Positions 11,169 through 22,411 of a stretch of DNA of 64,000 nt are shown here, in pieces. The translations under genes and the position numbers were made by a program. The notes under the pieces are model-generated. The model had not been told where the DNA came from and made no database searches. It worked only from the letters and a program-made list of their open reading frames with translations. This stretch comes from Guyanagaster necrorhizus (taxonomy: Eukaryota > Basidiomycota > Agaricomycetes > Agaricales > Physalacriaceae), in the NCBI RefSeq assembly GCF_019112545.1, contig NW_025064935.1:166847-230846 (forward strand), given 5' to 3'. How positions within the stretch are numbered: position 1 is the stretch's first letter; the number at the start of each line of letters is the position of its first letter.

Positions 11169-11614
11169 TGTTAGGCCCAAGTGTCATGTAAGCAGTTTCA
11201 TGTGGTAAACAGTCATCTCTTCACACTTCAAGAGATCAGCTGAGTCCACTGAATGTGTGTTCTGCTCGATATGACTCAAGGTCAGATATAGACTCAAGAT
11301 AGAATGGTGAATATAAACTTTAGCTCAAAGCTGGGGTTTTCAGTGAGAGTGAGCTTTCTTAAATACAGTTTGTGAGTTGCTATTAATACTTGTACTTATT
11401 GTATGTTCCTCTGCCTCCAGTGCCTGTTGTTCTTGGGTGTCTTTACTATACATAAAAGGGTGATTGTGTGTCTGTTGCTAGATGTCGGTTGCATTGAATA
11501 ACCATGACAAGATTGGCTTGTTTTGTGATGACTAAGCTCTTCCCATAGCTCAAGCACTTGATTTTGACACCTTGACTAATCAAAATAGGGGTTAAAAAAA
11601 AGAAAATCATAACA
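11169..11614 (-). repeat. Gy-II 3' LTR, 446 bp
   Basis: Plus-strand ends TGTTAGGCCC and AATCATAACA, matching the right LTR at 25134-25579 along its length with mainly transition differences. Confidence 0.9.
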
Positions 11615-11647
11615 TTACCCCCTCCTTAAGACCATTGTCCTGATGAC

Positions 11648-13892
11648 TTAATTAAGAGATAATTTGTAGTCATGTATAGTCTCATTGGCATTCATGTATT
11701 TCTCATTAATCCACTGGTTGGATTCAGGTCCATATCTCTTCTATTTGATGAGGTAGTCAATAGTTGTAGTATACCCACTGCTCTTTGCTTTTACTTTTCA
11801 GCATTTGTGGTGTAGAATTTGTTCGACTTTATAGTGCTCTTCATCATCGATAAGCTCAGAGAGAGAGGGTGGAGGTTGGTCCTGAGAAGGGAATGCCAGT
11901 GCAATGTAAGGTGTCAACAATACTTTATTGAACATGTCATGAATTTTTCACGAGATTGATAGGCATAGTTTATAGGAGCTAACACTGAGTTTTGAGATAA
12001 CCATGAAGAGACTGATATATTTATCGGACAGTTTATGTTTCAGGTGAGATAGATGAAGATTGGTTGTGTCTAACCATACCTTATTATTAATATTATAGGT
12101 GTGAGCTGTTCGGCAGCATCTGTCATACTGGGTCTTCATGGTGGCCACAGCCTTTTCAAGGGCAGTGGCAGTTTCAGTGTGAATTTTGTTCATCATTGCA
12201 GTGAAATCTGTCGATGCTGGGGTTGTTGTTCAAAGATTTTTGGTTTGTGTGATGTGGGGGTTGTATCCATAGTTGACAAAGAATGGAGTTTTCTCTGTGG
12301 CTGAATGAATGTGGTTATTATGTTAGAAGGCTGCCAAAGCTAGCCATTCAACCCAATCATCTTGTCAATAATTGATGAAGAGACAGAGATATTTTTTGAT
12401 TTCTTGATTTGCCTGTTCTGTTTGCCCGTCAGTTTGGGGGTGATATGTGGTGGAGGCATTTCTTTTGATGTTTAAGAGTTGATATAGATCATCAAGAAAT
12501 TTGGAGATAAATTATGGTCCCCAATCCAAGATGACTATTTGGAGCATGCCATATTTGGCATAGACTTCATCATGTAGGATTTTGGCCCACCCTTCCAAGG
12601 TTAGTTCCATTGAGCATGTGATCAGAATGATCACTTTAGAGAATTGATCAACTATAATAAAGATGGCGTCATATCTATTACTATCAGATAATCTGGTGAT
12701 CATATCAACAGAGATATATGTCCATAGTGAGAATAGGATCTTGTTTGGGTGTAAGAGGGCTGCTCATGCCTGGGTGGAGCTTTTTCCCTATTGACAGGTT
12801 TTGCATGCTTTGATGTATGCCATGATATCATTTCCCATCTTGAGCCATCAGTATTCTCGCAATACCAGTTCTTTGGTTTTGGCTATCCCTAGATGTCTGA
12901 TCACAGCATGATCATGGCAGATCACAATGATCTTGCTCTGAAGTTTATGGTCTCTGGAAATGTAGATTCACCTGTCATAGTGAATTAATCCTTCATCTCT
13001 CATCATTCCTCACTTATGATTAAGAGAAGAGACTATTCTTTGATCCCATTTATGAGGGTTTTGGGTTGCACTCTTGATTTGTTCATGAACCTCCTCCTCT
13101 GTCAGCATTATCATGGCTTGAAAGTGTTCAGAGCACAATAGTGTCACTTTCTGATTGTCCGTTCTCCCCTGATCATGGTCGGCCCTTCAGCTAAGGAGAT
13201 CAGCCTTTTTATTGGCTGTCCCTGCCTTGTGATGAAGGGTGTATTGATACTAGCTCAATTCAGTAACCCATTGAGCTTACCGTTAATTCAGCTTTTGTAG
13301 TTGTCAGAAATAGCAAAGGTTCTGATGATCAGTCCATATTTCAAAAATATAGACAGCTCTTAGAAGGTAGTGTCTCCACTCTTCTAGGGCTAGCATGATT
13401 GCAAGGAGTTCTTTATCATATATTTTATAGTTCTGCTCCATTATGGTAAGTGCCTTTGATAGGAAGGCAACAGGTTGCCATTGACTATTTTATTCTTGGG
13501 ATAGTATGGCCCTGATGGCTCTCTCACTGGAATCGGCCTCAACTCGGAATCTTTCCTCCTGTGTGAAGATGATGAGTACAATGTCTTCTGCTAACCATCA
13601 TTTTAGGTCATTGAAGGTGGTTTGTTGTGACAATCTCCAGGTCCAGGGTGCATTGCCAGTTAGTTGTGTTATAGGGTGGACCACCTTGCTGTAGTCTCAG
13701 ATAAAGCATTGATAAAAATTGGTAAAGCTGAGGAACAATTGCAATTCCTTTTTCCTGGTGGGCTCTGGCCACTCTGTCACCCCTGTGACCTTAATGAGAT
13801 CTATCTGGATGCTTCTTTTCGATATGATGACTTCTAGGTACTCTATTTTGAGTACCTTGAATTTACACTTTTCTGCTTTGAGGAACAACTTG
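11648..13892 (-). pseudogene. Gy-II pol remnant (end of RT, RNase H, integrase, chromodomain)
   Basis: Minus-strand pieces show the RT connection segment (LFLKAEKCKFKVLK at 13697-13888), RNase H, integrase core (12512-12703, open) and C-terminal domain (MKTQYDRCCRTAHTY, within 11948-12196), ending at TAA 11648-11650. Protease and the catalytic part of RT are missing: the gag tail reads straight into the RT connection at about 13893. Numerous stops. Confidence 0.85.
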
Positions 13893-14747
13893 TGTTTCCT
13901 CTTCCAGGCTTTCTTCCTTCTTTTGCAGCTCAGTGATCTGGGCTCATATATCTTCTCAGATCCACTTCTTCTTTGGGCAATCTTTGGCCATGTAGCCCTT
14001 CTGCCTGCAGTTGAAGCACTTTTCTTCCTTTTTCATCTGATCTATGTCTATGGGCTTCTCTGCCCTGGTGTATGTGGTTCCTGTTCCCATCTTCTGACTT
14101 TCATAAGTTGGGGCCATCAAAGTTCCTGGTGATTTTCCAGCAGTTTGCCCCATCTTGTTTGGGGTTAGTGGGGTTGACTTCTTGGTGTTTTCCTGTAAGG
14201 TTGATGACTTCACTTTCTGCCTTTGTCGTTCCTTATACATCTCAATGATATGCTCTTTCCACTCATCATATCTGATGGGCATCAGGATTTTGACACCTAT
14301 CACAGATATCATCATGAGATATAAAGAGAGAACTCCTCTCTTGAGGGCCTCGACTATCTGGCCATCATTGGCTACATCATCCCATATTTCTGCCAATTTG
14401 GTGAGTCTTTCCAGCTCATCAAAGTAATCCATCGCTGCCTTGTCCCCCATTTTGTATTCTTTAATCTTTTGTTTATGTATCTCCTGCACTACTGAATTAA
14501 TGAACTGGTCATTTAGCATGCATTTGAATACCGGCCAGGATAGATACCAGTAATAGCTTTGCGTGTTTGATCAGAAGTTCAGAGAAATGAGAATCCACCA
14601 TGTCTTAGTCTTTTCTTCCAGATAAGAGGTGGCAAAGACGACCTTGTTCATGTCCATTCTCAGGTACCTGATATAGACTTCGAAGTACTGCTCACAGTCT
14701 ACCAAGAACCTGTCAATGTCATCAGATGCTTCTTTGAAGGGGCAAGG
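13893..14747 (-). pseudogene. Gy-II gag, 3' part
   Basis: C-terminal Gag with the capsid-like region (QEIHKQKIKEYKMGDK) and a knuckle (KCFNCRQKGYMAKDC); open from 13956 to 14519. A further open piece starts at the insertion site (CPFKEASDDIDRFL). It is interrupted at 14747/22852 by Gy-I, and the N-terminal half continues at 22852. The duplicated CAAGG marks the insertion. Confidence 0.85.
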
Positions 14748-15182
14748 TGTTAGGCCCAAGCATCACGTGAACTGATACATGTGATAAACAGATGTTCCTT
14801 CGCACTTCGAGGAATCACCTGAGTTCACTATATGTATATCTGAACGGTGTGACTCAAGGTCAGATATAGACTCGAGGTAGAATGGTATGTATAAACTTTA
14901 GCTCGAAGCTGGGGTATGCCAGCGAGAGCTGTGGTCCTTAAATACTGTACAACTGTTTACTAATTATACTACTGCCTATTGTGTATGTCTGGTCCATTGT
15001 GCTCATTGTCCTTGAGTGTCGCTATCGTACATAAAAGGGCGATTGTGTGTTGTCGAGCACGACCGTCATAATGTCTGGATGGAGGGTTTTAGTTGTGCTG
15101 ACTAAACTCTCCACGGTCTTGTGCCTTCTGACTCAGCGTGAAATAGGGGTAAAAAGAAAGAAAGAAGGAATAAATCATAACA
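14748..15182 (-). repeat. Gy-I 3' LTR, 435 bp
   Basis: On the element's own strand it starts TGTTATGATT and ends GGGCCTAACA. It retains the intact 13-base segment AGCTTCGAGCTAA that is complementary to the primer site at 22398-22410. Confidence 0.95.
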
Positions 15183-15219
15183 TTACCCTCCGCTTAAGAC
15201 CATCGTCCCGATGGCTTAA
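15183..15219 (-). promoter_or_regulatory. Gy-I hairpin and polypurine tract beside the 3' LTR
   Basis: Minus-strand GCGGAGGGTAA abuts the LTR (polypurine tract). Just upstream, CCATCG and CGATGG (15200-15205 and 15209-15214) form a stem with a 3-base loop, extended by TTAAG/CTTAA arms with a bulge. The pol stop codon lies in the 5' arm. The stem is kept in Gy-III and Gy-VI, with partial decay in Gy-II and Gy-IV. Confidence 0.65.
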
Positions 15220-18200
15220 TTAAGGAATAATTCGTAATCATGTATTGCCTCATCTGCGTTCATATATTTTTCGTTGATCCATTGGTTAGACTCTGGGCCA
15301 TAGCCTTTCCAGCTAACGAGATAGTCAACTGTAGTTGTTGTGCTGCCTCCGCGGGCTTTTACTTTTCGTAGTTTGTGGTTTAATACTTGGTCGATTTCGT
15401 AGTGTTCTTCGTCGTCGATCAAGTCTGGGGGCGGCGGTGGTGGTCGTCCTTGGTTTGGGAAGGCCGGCGCGATGTATGGTGTCAATAGGGATTCATTGAA
15501 TACGTTGTGGATCTTCCATCTGGTTGGTAAACGTAGTTTGTACGCTGATTCTCCGACTTTTGCAAGGATTGAGAAGGGACCCGTGCGTTTGTCGGCGAGT
15601 TTGCATTTCGGTCGTGGGAGGTGGAGGTTGGTTGTATCAAGCCACACTTTGTCGTGGACGTGATACTCGTGGGCCGGGCGGCGATGTTTGTCGTATTGGG
15701 TTTTCATTGCCGCGGCTGCTTTCTCGAGTGCTTTTTTCGTTTCGGCGTGTATTTTTTCCATCGTCTGTGCGAAGTCTGTAGAGGCTGGAGTTGTTGTTTT
15801 ACGGTGACTCGTTTGAGTCAAATGTGGATGCCTGCCGTAATTGACAAAGAAGGGTGTTTGGCCTGTGGCGGAGTGGACTCTGTTGTTGTGCTGGAAGGCA
15901 GCGAGTGCCAGCCATTCAACCCAGTTGTCCTGTCTGTAGTTGATAAATAGTCAGAGGTATTTTTCAACTTCTTGGTTGGCGCATTCGGTCTGACCATCCG
16001 TCTGCGGGTGATATGCTGTCGACGCGTTGTGTGTGATGTTGAGTAGTTTATATAAGTCGGCAAGAAACTTGGAGACGAATTGTGGTCCCCGGTCTGAGAT
16101 GACTACTTGCAGCATCCCATACCTCACGTAGACTTCATCCCGCAGTATCTTCGCCCATCCTTCCAAATTTAACTCGGTCGAACAAGCGATCGGAATGATC
16201 GCTTTGGAGAATCCATCGACTATGACGATGATCGCGTCGTAGCCATTACAGTCTGGTAATCCGGTGATCATATCCACTGATATGTGAGTCCATGGTCGTG
16301 CTGGCACCTCATTAGGATGTAATGGGGCCGCCTTTGGTTGCATAGATGACTTCTCTCTTTGACAGGTTTCGCAACCTTTGACGTATGCCGTGATGTCGTT
16401 GGTGAGTTTGGGCCACCAGTAGTCTCGTAGGACAAGTTCCTTTGTCTTGGCGATGCCTGGATGCCCTGCCATGGCATGGTCATAGTGTTTGGCGATGACA
16501 TCGCCGTGTAGGTTCTGGTCGCATGGGATGTAAATCCTCCCGTCATAATGGATCATCCCTTCCTTCCTTGTGAGCCCTCTTTCATGGTTGAGCGAGGCGG
16601 CGATCTTTTGGTCCCACCGATGCGGGTCTCTTGTTGTGCTTTTGATTCGCTCGTGCATTTCCTCCTCCGTGGGCATTATCATCGCTCGAAAGTGTTCGGG
16701 GCGAAGGATGACGACTCCCTCGTTATTGCTTCCCCCCTGATCATGGTCCGCGCGACAAGAGAGGAGGTCCGCCTTTTTATTGGCGACCCCGGCTTTATGA
16801 TGGAGAGTGTACTCATATTGAGCGAGTTCGGTGACCCAACGAGCTTGGCGACGGTTTAGTTTTTGAGGTTGTCAGAAGTACCTGAGATTCTGGTGATCGG
16901 TCCAGATCTCAAAGGTCTCGGCCGCTCCAATCAGATAGTGATGCCACTCTTCGAGGGCGAGCATTATTGCGAGCAGCTCTTTGTCGTAAATCTCGTAGTT
17001 CCTTTCCATCACTGTTAACGCCTTTGAGAGGAAGGTGATGGGTCGCCATTTGCTGTCTTGTTCTTGAGACAAGACAGCGCCTATGGCCCCTTCGCTTGAG
17101 TCTGCTTCCACACGGAATCTACCTTCTTGGGATGGTATGGCGAGGATTACGTCTTCCGCCAGTCGTCGTTTTAGGTCCTCGAAGGCATGTTGTTGGGGTG
17201 TGCTCCACCCCCAGGGTGCGTTGCTGGTGAGTTGGGTCATGGGTCGTACAATTTTACTGTAGTCCCGTATGAACCTTCGGTAGAAATTGGTGAAGCCTAA
17301 GAAGGACTGCAACTCCTTCTTCTTGGTCGGTGTCGGCCAGTCGACTACTCCTGCAACCTTTATTGGGTCCATTCGAATGCTCCCCTCGCTAATGATTACT
17401 CCGAGGTATTCGGTTTCTAGTACCTTGAATTCGCATTTCTCTGCCTTGAGGAATAGCTTGTGCTTCCTCATAAGGGCGAGCACCCGTCGGACCAAGCTTC
17501 GGTGTTCCTCCCTGGTCTTGGACATGATAAGGATGTCGTCTAGGTAAATGGTAACCTTCCCGGTGGCAATGAGGTCCTTAAAGATATCATTCATCATCCA
17601 CTGAAAAGTGGCCAGGGAGTTGGTTAAGCCGAAGAACATCACCGTTGGCTCGAAGAGCCCCCGGTTAGTCCTGAACGCTGCCTTCCATTCATCCCCTTCC
17701 TTGATTCGGACGTTGTTGTACCCCCAACGTACGTCGAGCTTGGTGTAGTATTTGGCTCCTCGGAGTTTGTCCATTAATTCCGAGATCAGGGGTAAGAGAT
17801 ATCGATTCTTGATCGTCATCTCATTGAGTTTCCGGTAATCTTGGACGGGTCGAAGCTTGCCATCTTTCTTTTTCACAAAGAAAAAGGGGGAAGCCATAGG
17901 GGACTTCGACGGTCGGATCCGCCCCGAGGAAAGGTTCTCATCAAGGAACTTGTCGAGTTCCTGTTGTTCCTGGTTGCCGAGGGGATAGGTCTTGCAATCC
18001 AGGTTGGCATTGGCATTGGGGATCAGCTCAATGGCATGATTCCAGGGTTTTGGGTCTGGAAGTTCATCGAAACTCTCTTTTTCAAAGAGGTCTCGGAAGT
18101 CCCGTGCCCACACCGGTACCATCTCTTCGAATGTCTTCTCCTCCCTCCCCTCGTTCGCTTTGGCCGCCAAATTATTGGCGTGGTGCACTGCCCGGATATG

Positions 18201-19259
18201 GATCTCTTCCTGTAAATCCACCGCTAGGATGGTTTCACCATCCTCCATTTCCTCGTCCCACTGGTCTTCCGGATCCCCATCGGGTAGTTCATATGGGATC
18301 TTCCTACACCTGCATCTGGCGAACGTGATTCGGCCAGTTTTCCAATTGATCAACGGGTTGTGGCGGATTAGCCAGTCGTGGCCAAGGAAGAGTTCTTTAG
18401 TTCCTAGATCCGTCACCGCCAGATCGATCCGTTCCGAATGATCTCCGATGGTTAATCTGAGTTCGACGAACTCCGTGATGGAACCTGCCTGATTCTTTGT
18501 CCCGTCGGCATTGTATACTGGTATCGGGGCCGCCGTTGCCCTTGTTGGGAGTCGATGCTTATCGACGAAAGCTTGGTTAATAGAGCTCCCCGTGCAGCTG
18601 CTATCGATCAGGGCGGTAATTTGGTGGGTGGCTCGATTAGTTAATACTTCGATTTGGCCTTTCGTGACTAGATCTCGTCCGGGGGTCTTGGTTCGCAGAA
18701 TGTACTTTTTTGGTCCCCGGAGTTCGTCTAACCATTCGAGAGCGCGACAGCGCTCGGCCTTTTTGATTCCCTCAACCAGCTCGTCTACGACTTCTTCGGC
18801 TCTTGCCTGATGGATCCAATTTCGAAGTACGGCTTTTGCCGCTGCTTCGTCCTTGGCATCTCTGATGGCTCTCCACGTCCATTCGGTGTCGAATGGTTTG
18901 AGCCACGTGGTGGGACCCTCTGTCCCTGTTCGGCCCATAGGCGTTTGAGTTTCTTTTTGCGATTCAATGGTGTGTCTTGTGAATAACTGGGGTATATTCG
19001 AATGCGTAGGAGGCGACATAGATGTAGCTATGGGAATACTATCAGTCCGACTAGCGGCTGTTGTTGACACACCATTAAGTCCTTTGGCCAGTTCAGTGGA
19101 ATCACTCACTGACTGGCCCCGTCTTTTACCTCCTCGACCTTGGTTTCCTTTCCAAGGCCCTCCTCTTCCTTTTGAAGTTCGGCGATCTGCGCCCGTATGT
19201 CTTCTCGGGTTCGCTTCTTCTTTGGGCAGTCCTTCGCCATGTGCCCCTTCTGTCCACAA
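15216..19259 (-). pseudogene. Gy-I pol: protease, RT, RNase H, integrase, chromodomain; nearly intact
   Basis: One frame of about 1,347 codons with two in-frame stops. Domains in order: protease (ALIDSSCTGSS, about residue 217; sisters have the catalytic Asp-Ser-Gly, here Asp-Ser-Ser), RT with [10 protein letters not shown] (about 17535), RNase H (VEADSSEGAIGAVLSQ, then IWTDHQNLRYF), HHCC zinc finger (HPGIAKTKELVLRDYWWPKL), integrase core (SVDMITGLPD, VISDRGPQF, YHPQTDGQTE), C-terminal domain and chromodomain (YLVSWKGYGPESNQWINEKY, 15216-15420). Both stops (16869-16871, 15948-15950) are TGA where sisters have CGA Arg. The frame is -1 to Gag and overlaps it over 19106-19259, fitting -1 frameshifting; the first codon is not a true start. 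Confidence 0.93.
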
Positions 19260-20899
19260 TTAAAGCACTTTCCTTCCTTCTTCATGCGGTCAATGTCCAT
19301 CGGCTTTCCGGTCCCGGTATAAGTTGTGCCGGTCCCGGTCTTCTGCGCGCTGTATGAGGGGGTGGTGTTCGACGAGGAGCCCGAGGTTTTTCCGGCAGTT
19401 TGCCCCGGCTTGTTCGGGGTTGGCGGGGTCGGCTTTTTGGAATATTCCTGCAATGTCGTTGCCTCCGCTTTCTGCCTTTGTTGCTCCTTGTACATCTCGA
19501 TGATCCTTTCCTTCCACTCGTCATACCCTACCGGCATCAACATTTTGACGCCCATGGCAGAGATCATCGTGAGGTACGAGGAGGGGACTCCTCGCTTGAG
19601 CGCTTCCACCATCCGTCCGTCGTTTGCAGTGTCTTCCCTGATTCCGGCGAGTTTCGCAAGTCGCTCTAGTTCGTCGAAGTAGTCCGTGGCCACCCTATCT
19701 CCCATCTTGTACTCCTTGATCTTCTGTTTATGCACTTCTTGAATGGCAGGATCGATGAATTTGTCGTTCAGCATGCGCTTAAAGACCGGCCACGAGGGGT
19801 ATCGATAATGTTCCCTAGTGGTGGACCGGAAGTTCGGGGAGATAAGAATCCACCATGTTTTGGCCTTGTCTTCTAGATAGGAAGTAGCGAAGGCGACCTT
19901 GTTCATGTCAGTCCCGATGTACCCGACGTAGACTTCGAAATACTGTTCGCAGTCTACCAGGAACCGGTCAATGTCGTTAGAGGCTCCCTTGAAGGGACGC
20001 GGTTTTCGAAGGAGGTCGGGGTGGCATTGTAAGACGTTGGTGTTATGCGGAAGTGCCCCCATCGGGTTGGGCCATCCGTCGAAGGGCGGTTGTTTCCATT
20101 CCGTGGGTGGTCCAGGGAAGGAGTGCAGGGAGTTGTCGTCTGCGATTGGGCTCCCTTTTGGGTCGGTTACTCGAATGATCACTCCATCCCGTATTGTGAA
20201 TCCGAGGTGGACTGCCTCGGGGTCATCCCGAATGGGGTCCTTCCCACTTGACTCTGCTTGGTCTGGAGGAGGTTGTCCGCTGAGGAGCCGGCTTCCTTTG
20301 CTGGTCCAAGGGTTTCGGGTTTGAGCGGCCTGCCATGCCGGTCGATTTCTTGTGTGGATAAGCCGCGAAGCCATGCTTCGGACTGACGGGTTGTCATCGG
20401 TCCAGCTCCGGATAGAGGGGGCGATGTAAACAGCCCGTCTTGGTGGGACGGGGGGGGTTCACGGCATTGGTGCCGGTGTCTTTGGTTTGTTGTCGGGCCG
20501 ATACAGGGGTATCGGCATGAGGGGGTCTTCCGGGTGCCGTCGACCATATTCCCTCCATGCGTATTCCGTCGCGGCATACTGTAGAATTTTTTCTTTTTCA
20601 GTACCTGCCGCATACCTGTACTCAAGTCCTAAGGACGTCACTTGCCAGCGTGCGTCCTGCCATAAGTAATTCCTCCCCTGCTCATACAACTCTTGATATT
20701 CCTTGCCTCTGGCCCTCTCGATTTCCTCCTGTAGTGCTTCTTCATCTGTATCTTCCCCTGCCCGTTCCAGCCATTGTCGATATGGATCATCACTGTCCTC
20801 GTCGTCCTCCTCGTCGCCCTCGGCCCCGCTGTCCCCTTCCTCGAGGAGGGAACTGACGGGCTGGTCGTAGATGGATGGTACGAGAGGTCGAAGGGTCAT
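19106..20899 (-). pseudogene. Gy-I ORF B-Gag (single in-frame stop)
   Basis: Frame B from the ATG at 20899 down to 19106. An acidic N-terminal part (PSIYDQPVSSLL, then Asp/Glu-rich) and a conserved segment (EKILQYAATEYAWREYGR) precede a TGA at 20457-20459. The same frame then gives a 422-residue Gag from the ATG at 20374: capsid-like region (WILISPNFRSTTREHYRY, QEVHKQKIKEYKMGDR), a Pro/Thr-rich linker and a CCHC knuckle (CFNCGQKGHMAKDC), ending in a charged helix. In Gy-VII the two parts are one ORF, so the stop is probably a mutation; sisters have a CAT codon there. Frame B is also open upstream to 22153, overlapping ORF A. Confidence 0.85.
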
Positions 20900-22355
20900 T
20901 GGGGACCCTTCCGTTGACTTGGGTACTGGGCCCGTCGTCGTCTCGGTCGCTGGTCTGGGCGATGGGAGGGCTTCTGAGTCGACTGTAGCGCGTCCCTCCG
21001 CGCGCTCTCGTCTCCTCCAGTTCTCGGCTATAGCGGCTGAAGAGTCGCTGGAACTCGGGGTTAAGGAATTGTCGAGCGACCCTGCTACCCAGGAATCGCT
21101 GGAGAGCCCTGTCGGAGACATGGGCATTGTCGGGTACTCGGAGCCCGTAGGCTCCGAGGACGGAGTCGGCGTCCGATGAGATAGTGTCGGTACGGGTGGG
21201 GTATTCGAGGTCGACGGTCTGGGGTTCTCCCGTCCTTCCTCGTCGGATGGCCTCGTCCCAGCTGACGATGCTGGCAGATCCCGTCCATAGATCGTCCTCC
21301 GAGTCAGGCTCTCTGAAGGGGGATCCGGAGTCGGTTCGGAGCTCATACTCCCTAGGGGAAGCTGACCCCATTCTTTCAATTTTCTCTCTCCTTCTCTGTG
21401 CTCGTCCTTGTCGGTCATACTCTGCAGCTTCATACTGCTCTCGGGCTTCCTCTCGGACGTAGTCGGCGAGCTCCTCCTGTGTTCGCCTAATTGCCTCTTC
21501 TCGCTCTTGATTCTGCTGCTGCTGTCTGACTGCTTCATCGTAGTCGAAGGGGACGCTGAGGTCCCACTCCGGGAATATCCTCTGTATAATTCTTCTCGTG
21601 GCGGCCCTCCCTCTTTCGCTGGCGGTCCCAGTCTCAGGCTCACTCCCCACGTGGAGGTGTCGATATGGATCTCCTGCCGCGGAGATGGCGATGTCGGCAT
21701 TGTCATAGTCGGGATGGATATCCCTTCCTCGCGGGTTGTCGACCCCCAGCCTGCTGACGGATGGGCTGGAGTCAGAGTTTGGCTCGGTGGGGGTTTCGGG
21801 GGGGTTCTGGGGGGGCTCGGGACTTTCGCGGGGTCCCGTAGCCATCTGAGCAGCATCAAGGGAGTCCCGAGCATGGTTTCCAACCCCTGAGGGAATCGGG
21901 GAGGTGGAATGCTCGGGGGAGTTGGCCGGAGTGACGTAGTTGGAGACCTCGGCGGGCTCGTGAGCGACGTTCGTTGTCCACGGGTTCCAGAACCCTGTGA
22001 GAGCAGGATGGCGGTTTCCATCGTCTCGTCGAATGGTGTGTCGGGGTCCTTCCTCCTCGTGAAGGCTCCCCGGATCCGGGTCGCTATTCCCGGCTTCTGG
22101 TACGGGTCCCCCTTGCGAGAAGAAGGACGTTCTGGCGGAGGGGGGGATGTCATGGAAAGGGAGGTCCGGGGTTACGTTGCGTAGTATTTGTTGGATGTGT
22201 TGGAATGCTTGATAATGCCTGACTATCCAAGCTGCTACTGATTGTCGTCCGTGGCAAAGGGTGATGATGGCGAGAAGTCCGAGCAGTGTTCTGATGATGG
22301 AAGCGATTAGCTCAAAGAAGTCGTGGTTTAGGTCGGCGGTCGTTACTGGAGGCAT
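20790..22355 (-). CDS. Gy-I ORF A: uninterrupted 521-residue accessory protein upstream of Gag
   Basis: Starts at ATG 22355 (MPPVTTADLNHDFFEL), the start context conserved in Gy-II, III, V, VI and VII. Residues about 12-35 form a hydrophobic helix (LIASIIRTLLGLLAIITL) that could span a membrane. Then a proline-rich stretch, the motif IFPEWDLSVPFDYDEAV, a predicted coiled coil (Gln/Glu/Arg-rich, REEAREQYEAAEYDRQGRAQ), a conserved block (RFLGSRVARQFLNPEFQRLF) and an Arg/Gly-rich tail (PPRGRGQRGRGRRGG) that could bind RNA. I recognise no known family. About 1.36 kb of it is also open in the +1 frame (20459-22153). Conservation across divergent copies argues that it is a real element gene. Confidence 0.75.
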   Translation of the reverse strand: MPPVTTADLNHDFFELIASIIRTLLGLLAIITLCHGRQSVAAWIVRHYQAFQHIQQILRNVTPDLPFHDIPPSARTSFFSQGGPVPEAGNSDPDPGSLHEEEGPRHTIRRDDGNRHPALTGFWNPWTTNVAHEPAEVSNYVTPANSPEHSTSPIPSGVGNHARDSLDAAQMATGPRESPEPPQNPPETPTEPNSDSSPSVSRLGVDNPRGRDIHPDYDNADIAISAAGDPYRHLHVGSEPETGTASERGRAATRRIIQRIFPEWDLSVPFDYDEAVRQQQQNQEREEAIRRTQEELADYVREEAREQYEAAEYDRQGRAQRRREKIERMGSASPREYELRTDSGSPFREPDSEDDLWTGSASIVSWDEAIRRGRTGEPQTVDLEYPTRTDTISSDADSVLGAYGLRVPDNAHVSDRALQRFLGSRVARQFLNPEFQRLFSRYSRELEETRARGGTRYSRLRSPPIAQTSDRDDDGPSTQVNGRVPNDPSTSRTIHLRPARQFPPRGRGQRGRGRRGGRRGQ

Positions 22356-22397
22356 TCGGTTTCTCAGCACAATTGGGCTTGAGAAAGGGAAGGTAGA

Positions 22398-22410
22398 AGC
22401 TTCGAGCTAA
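22398..22410 (-). promoter_or_regulatory. Gy-I primer-binding site, self-complementary to the LTR
   Basis: On the element strand, TTAGCTCGAAGCT one base after the 5' LTR end. It pairs with AGCTTCGAGCTAA in the LTR R region (complement of 22562-22574; one CpG-to-CpA change there, perfect in the other LTR). It does not begin TGG, as a tRNA 3'-end primer site would. This fits Tf1-type self-priming, where the mRNA 5' end anneals to the primer site. Confidence 0.7.
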
Positions 22411-22411
22411 T

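Noticed and set aside
20179..20625. 148-residue ORF in the third minus frame at the ORF B-Gag joint
   Set aside because: Low-complexity His/Pro/Gln/Arg product; the Gag frame through the same bases is the conserved one.
21408..21890. 160-residue plus-strand ORF across Gy-I ORF A
   Set aside because: Antisense shadow in GC-rich DNA already open in two sense frames; I saw no shared motif in other copies.
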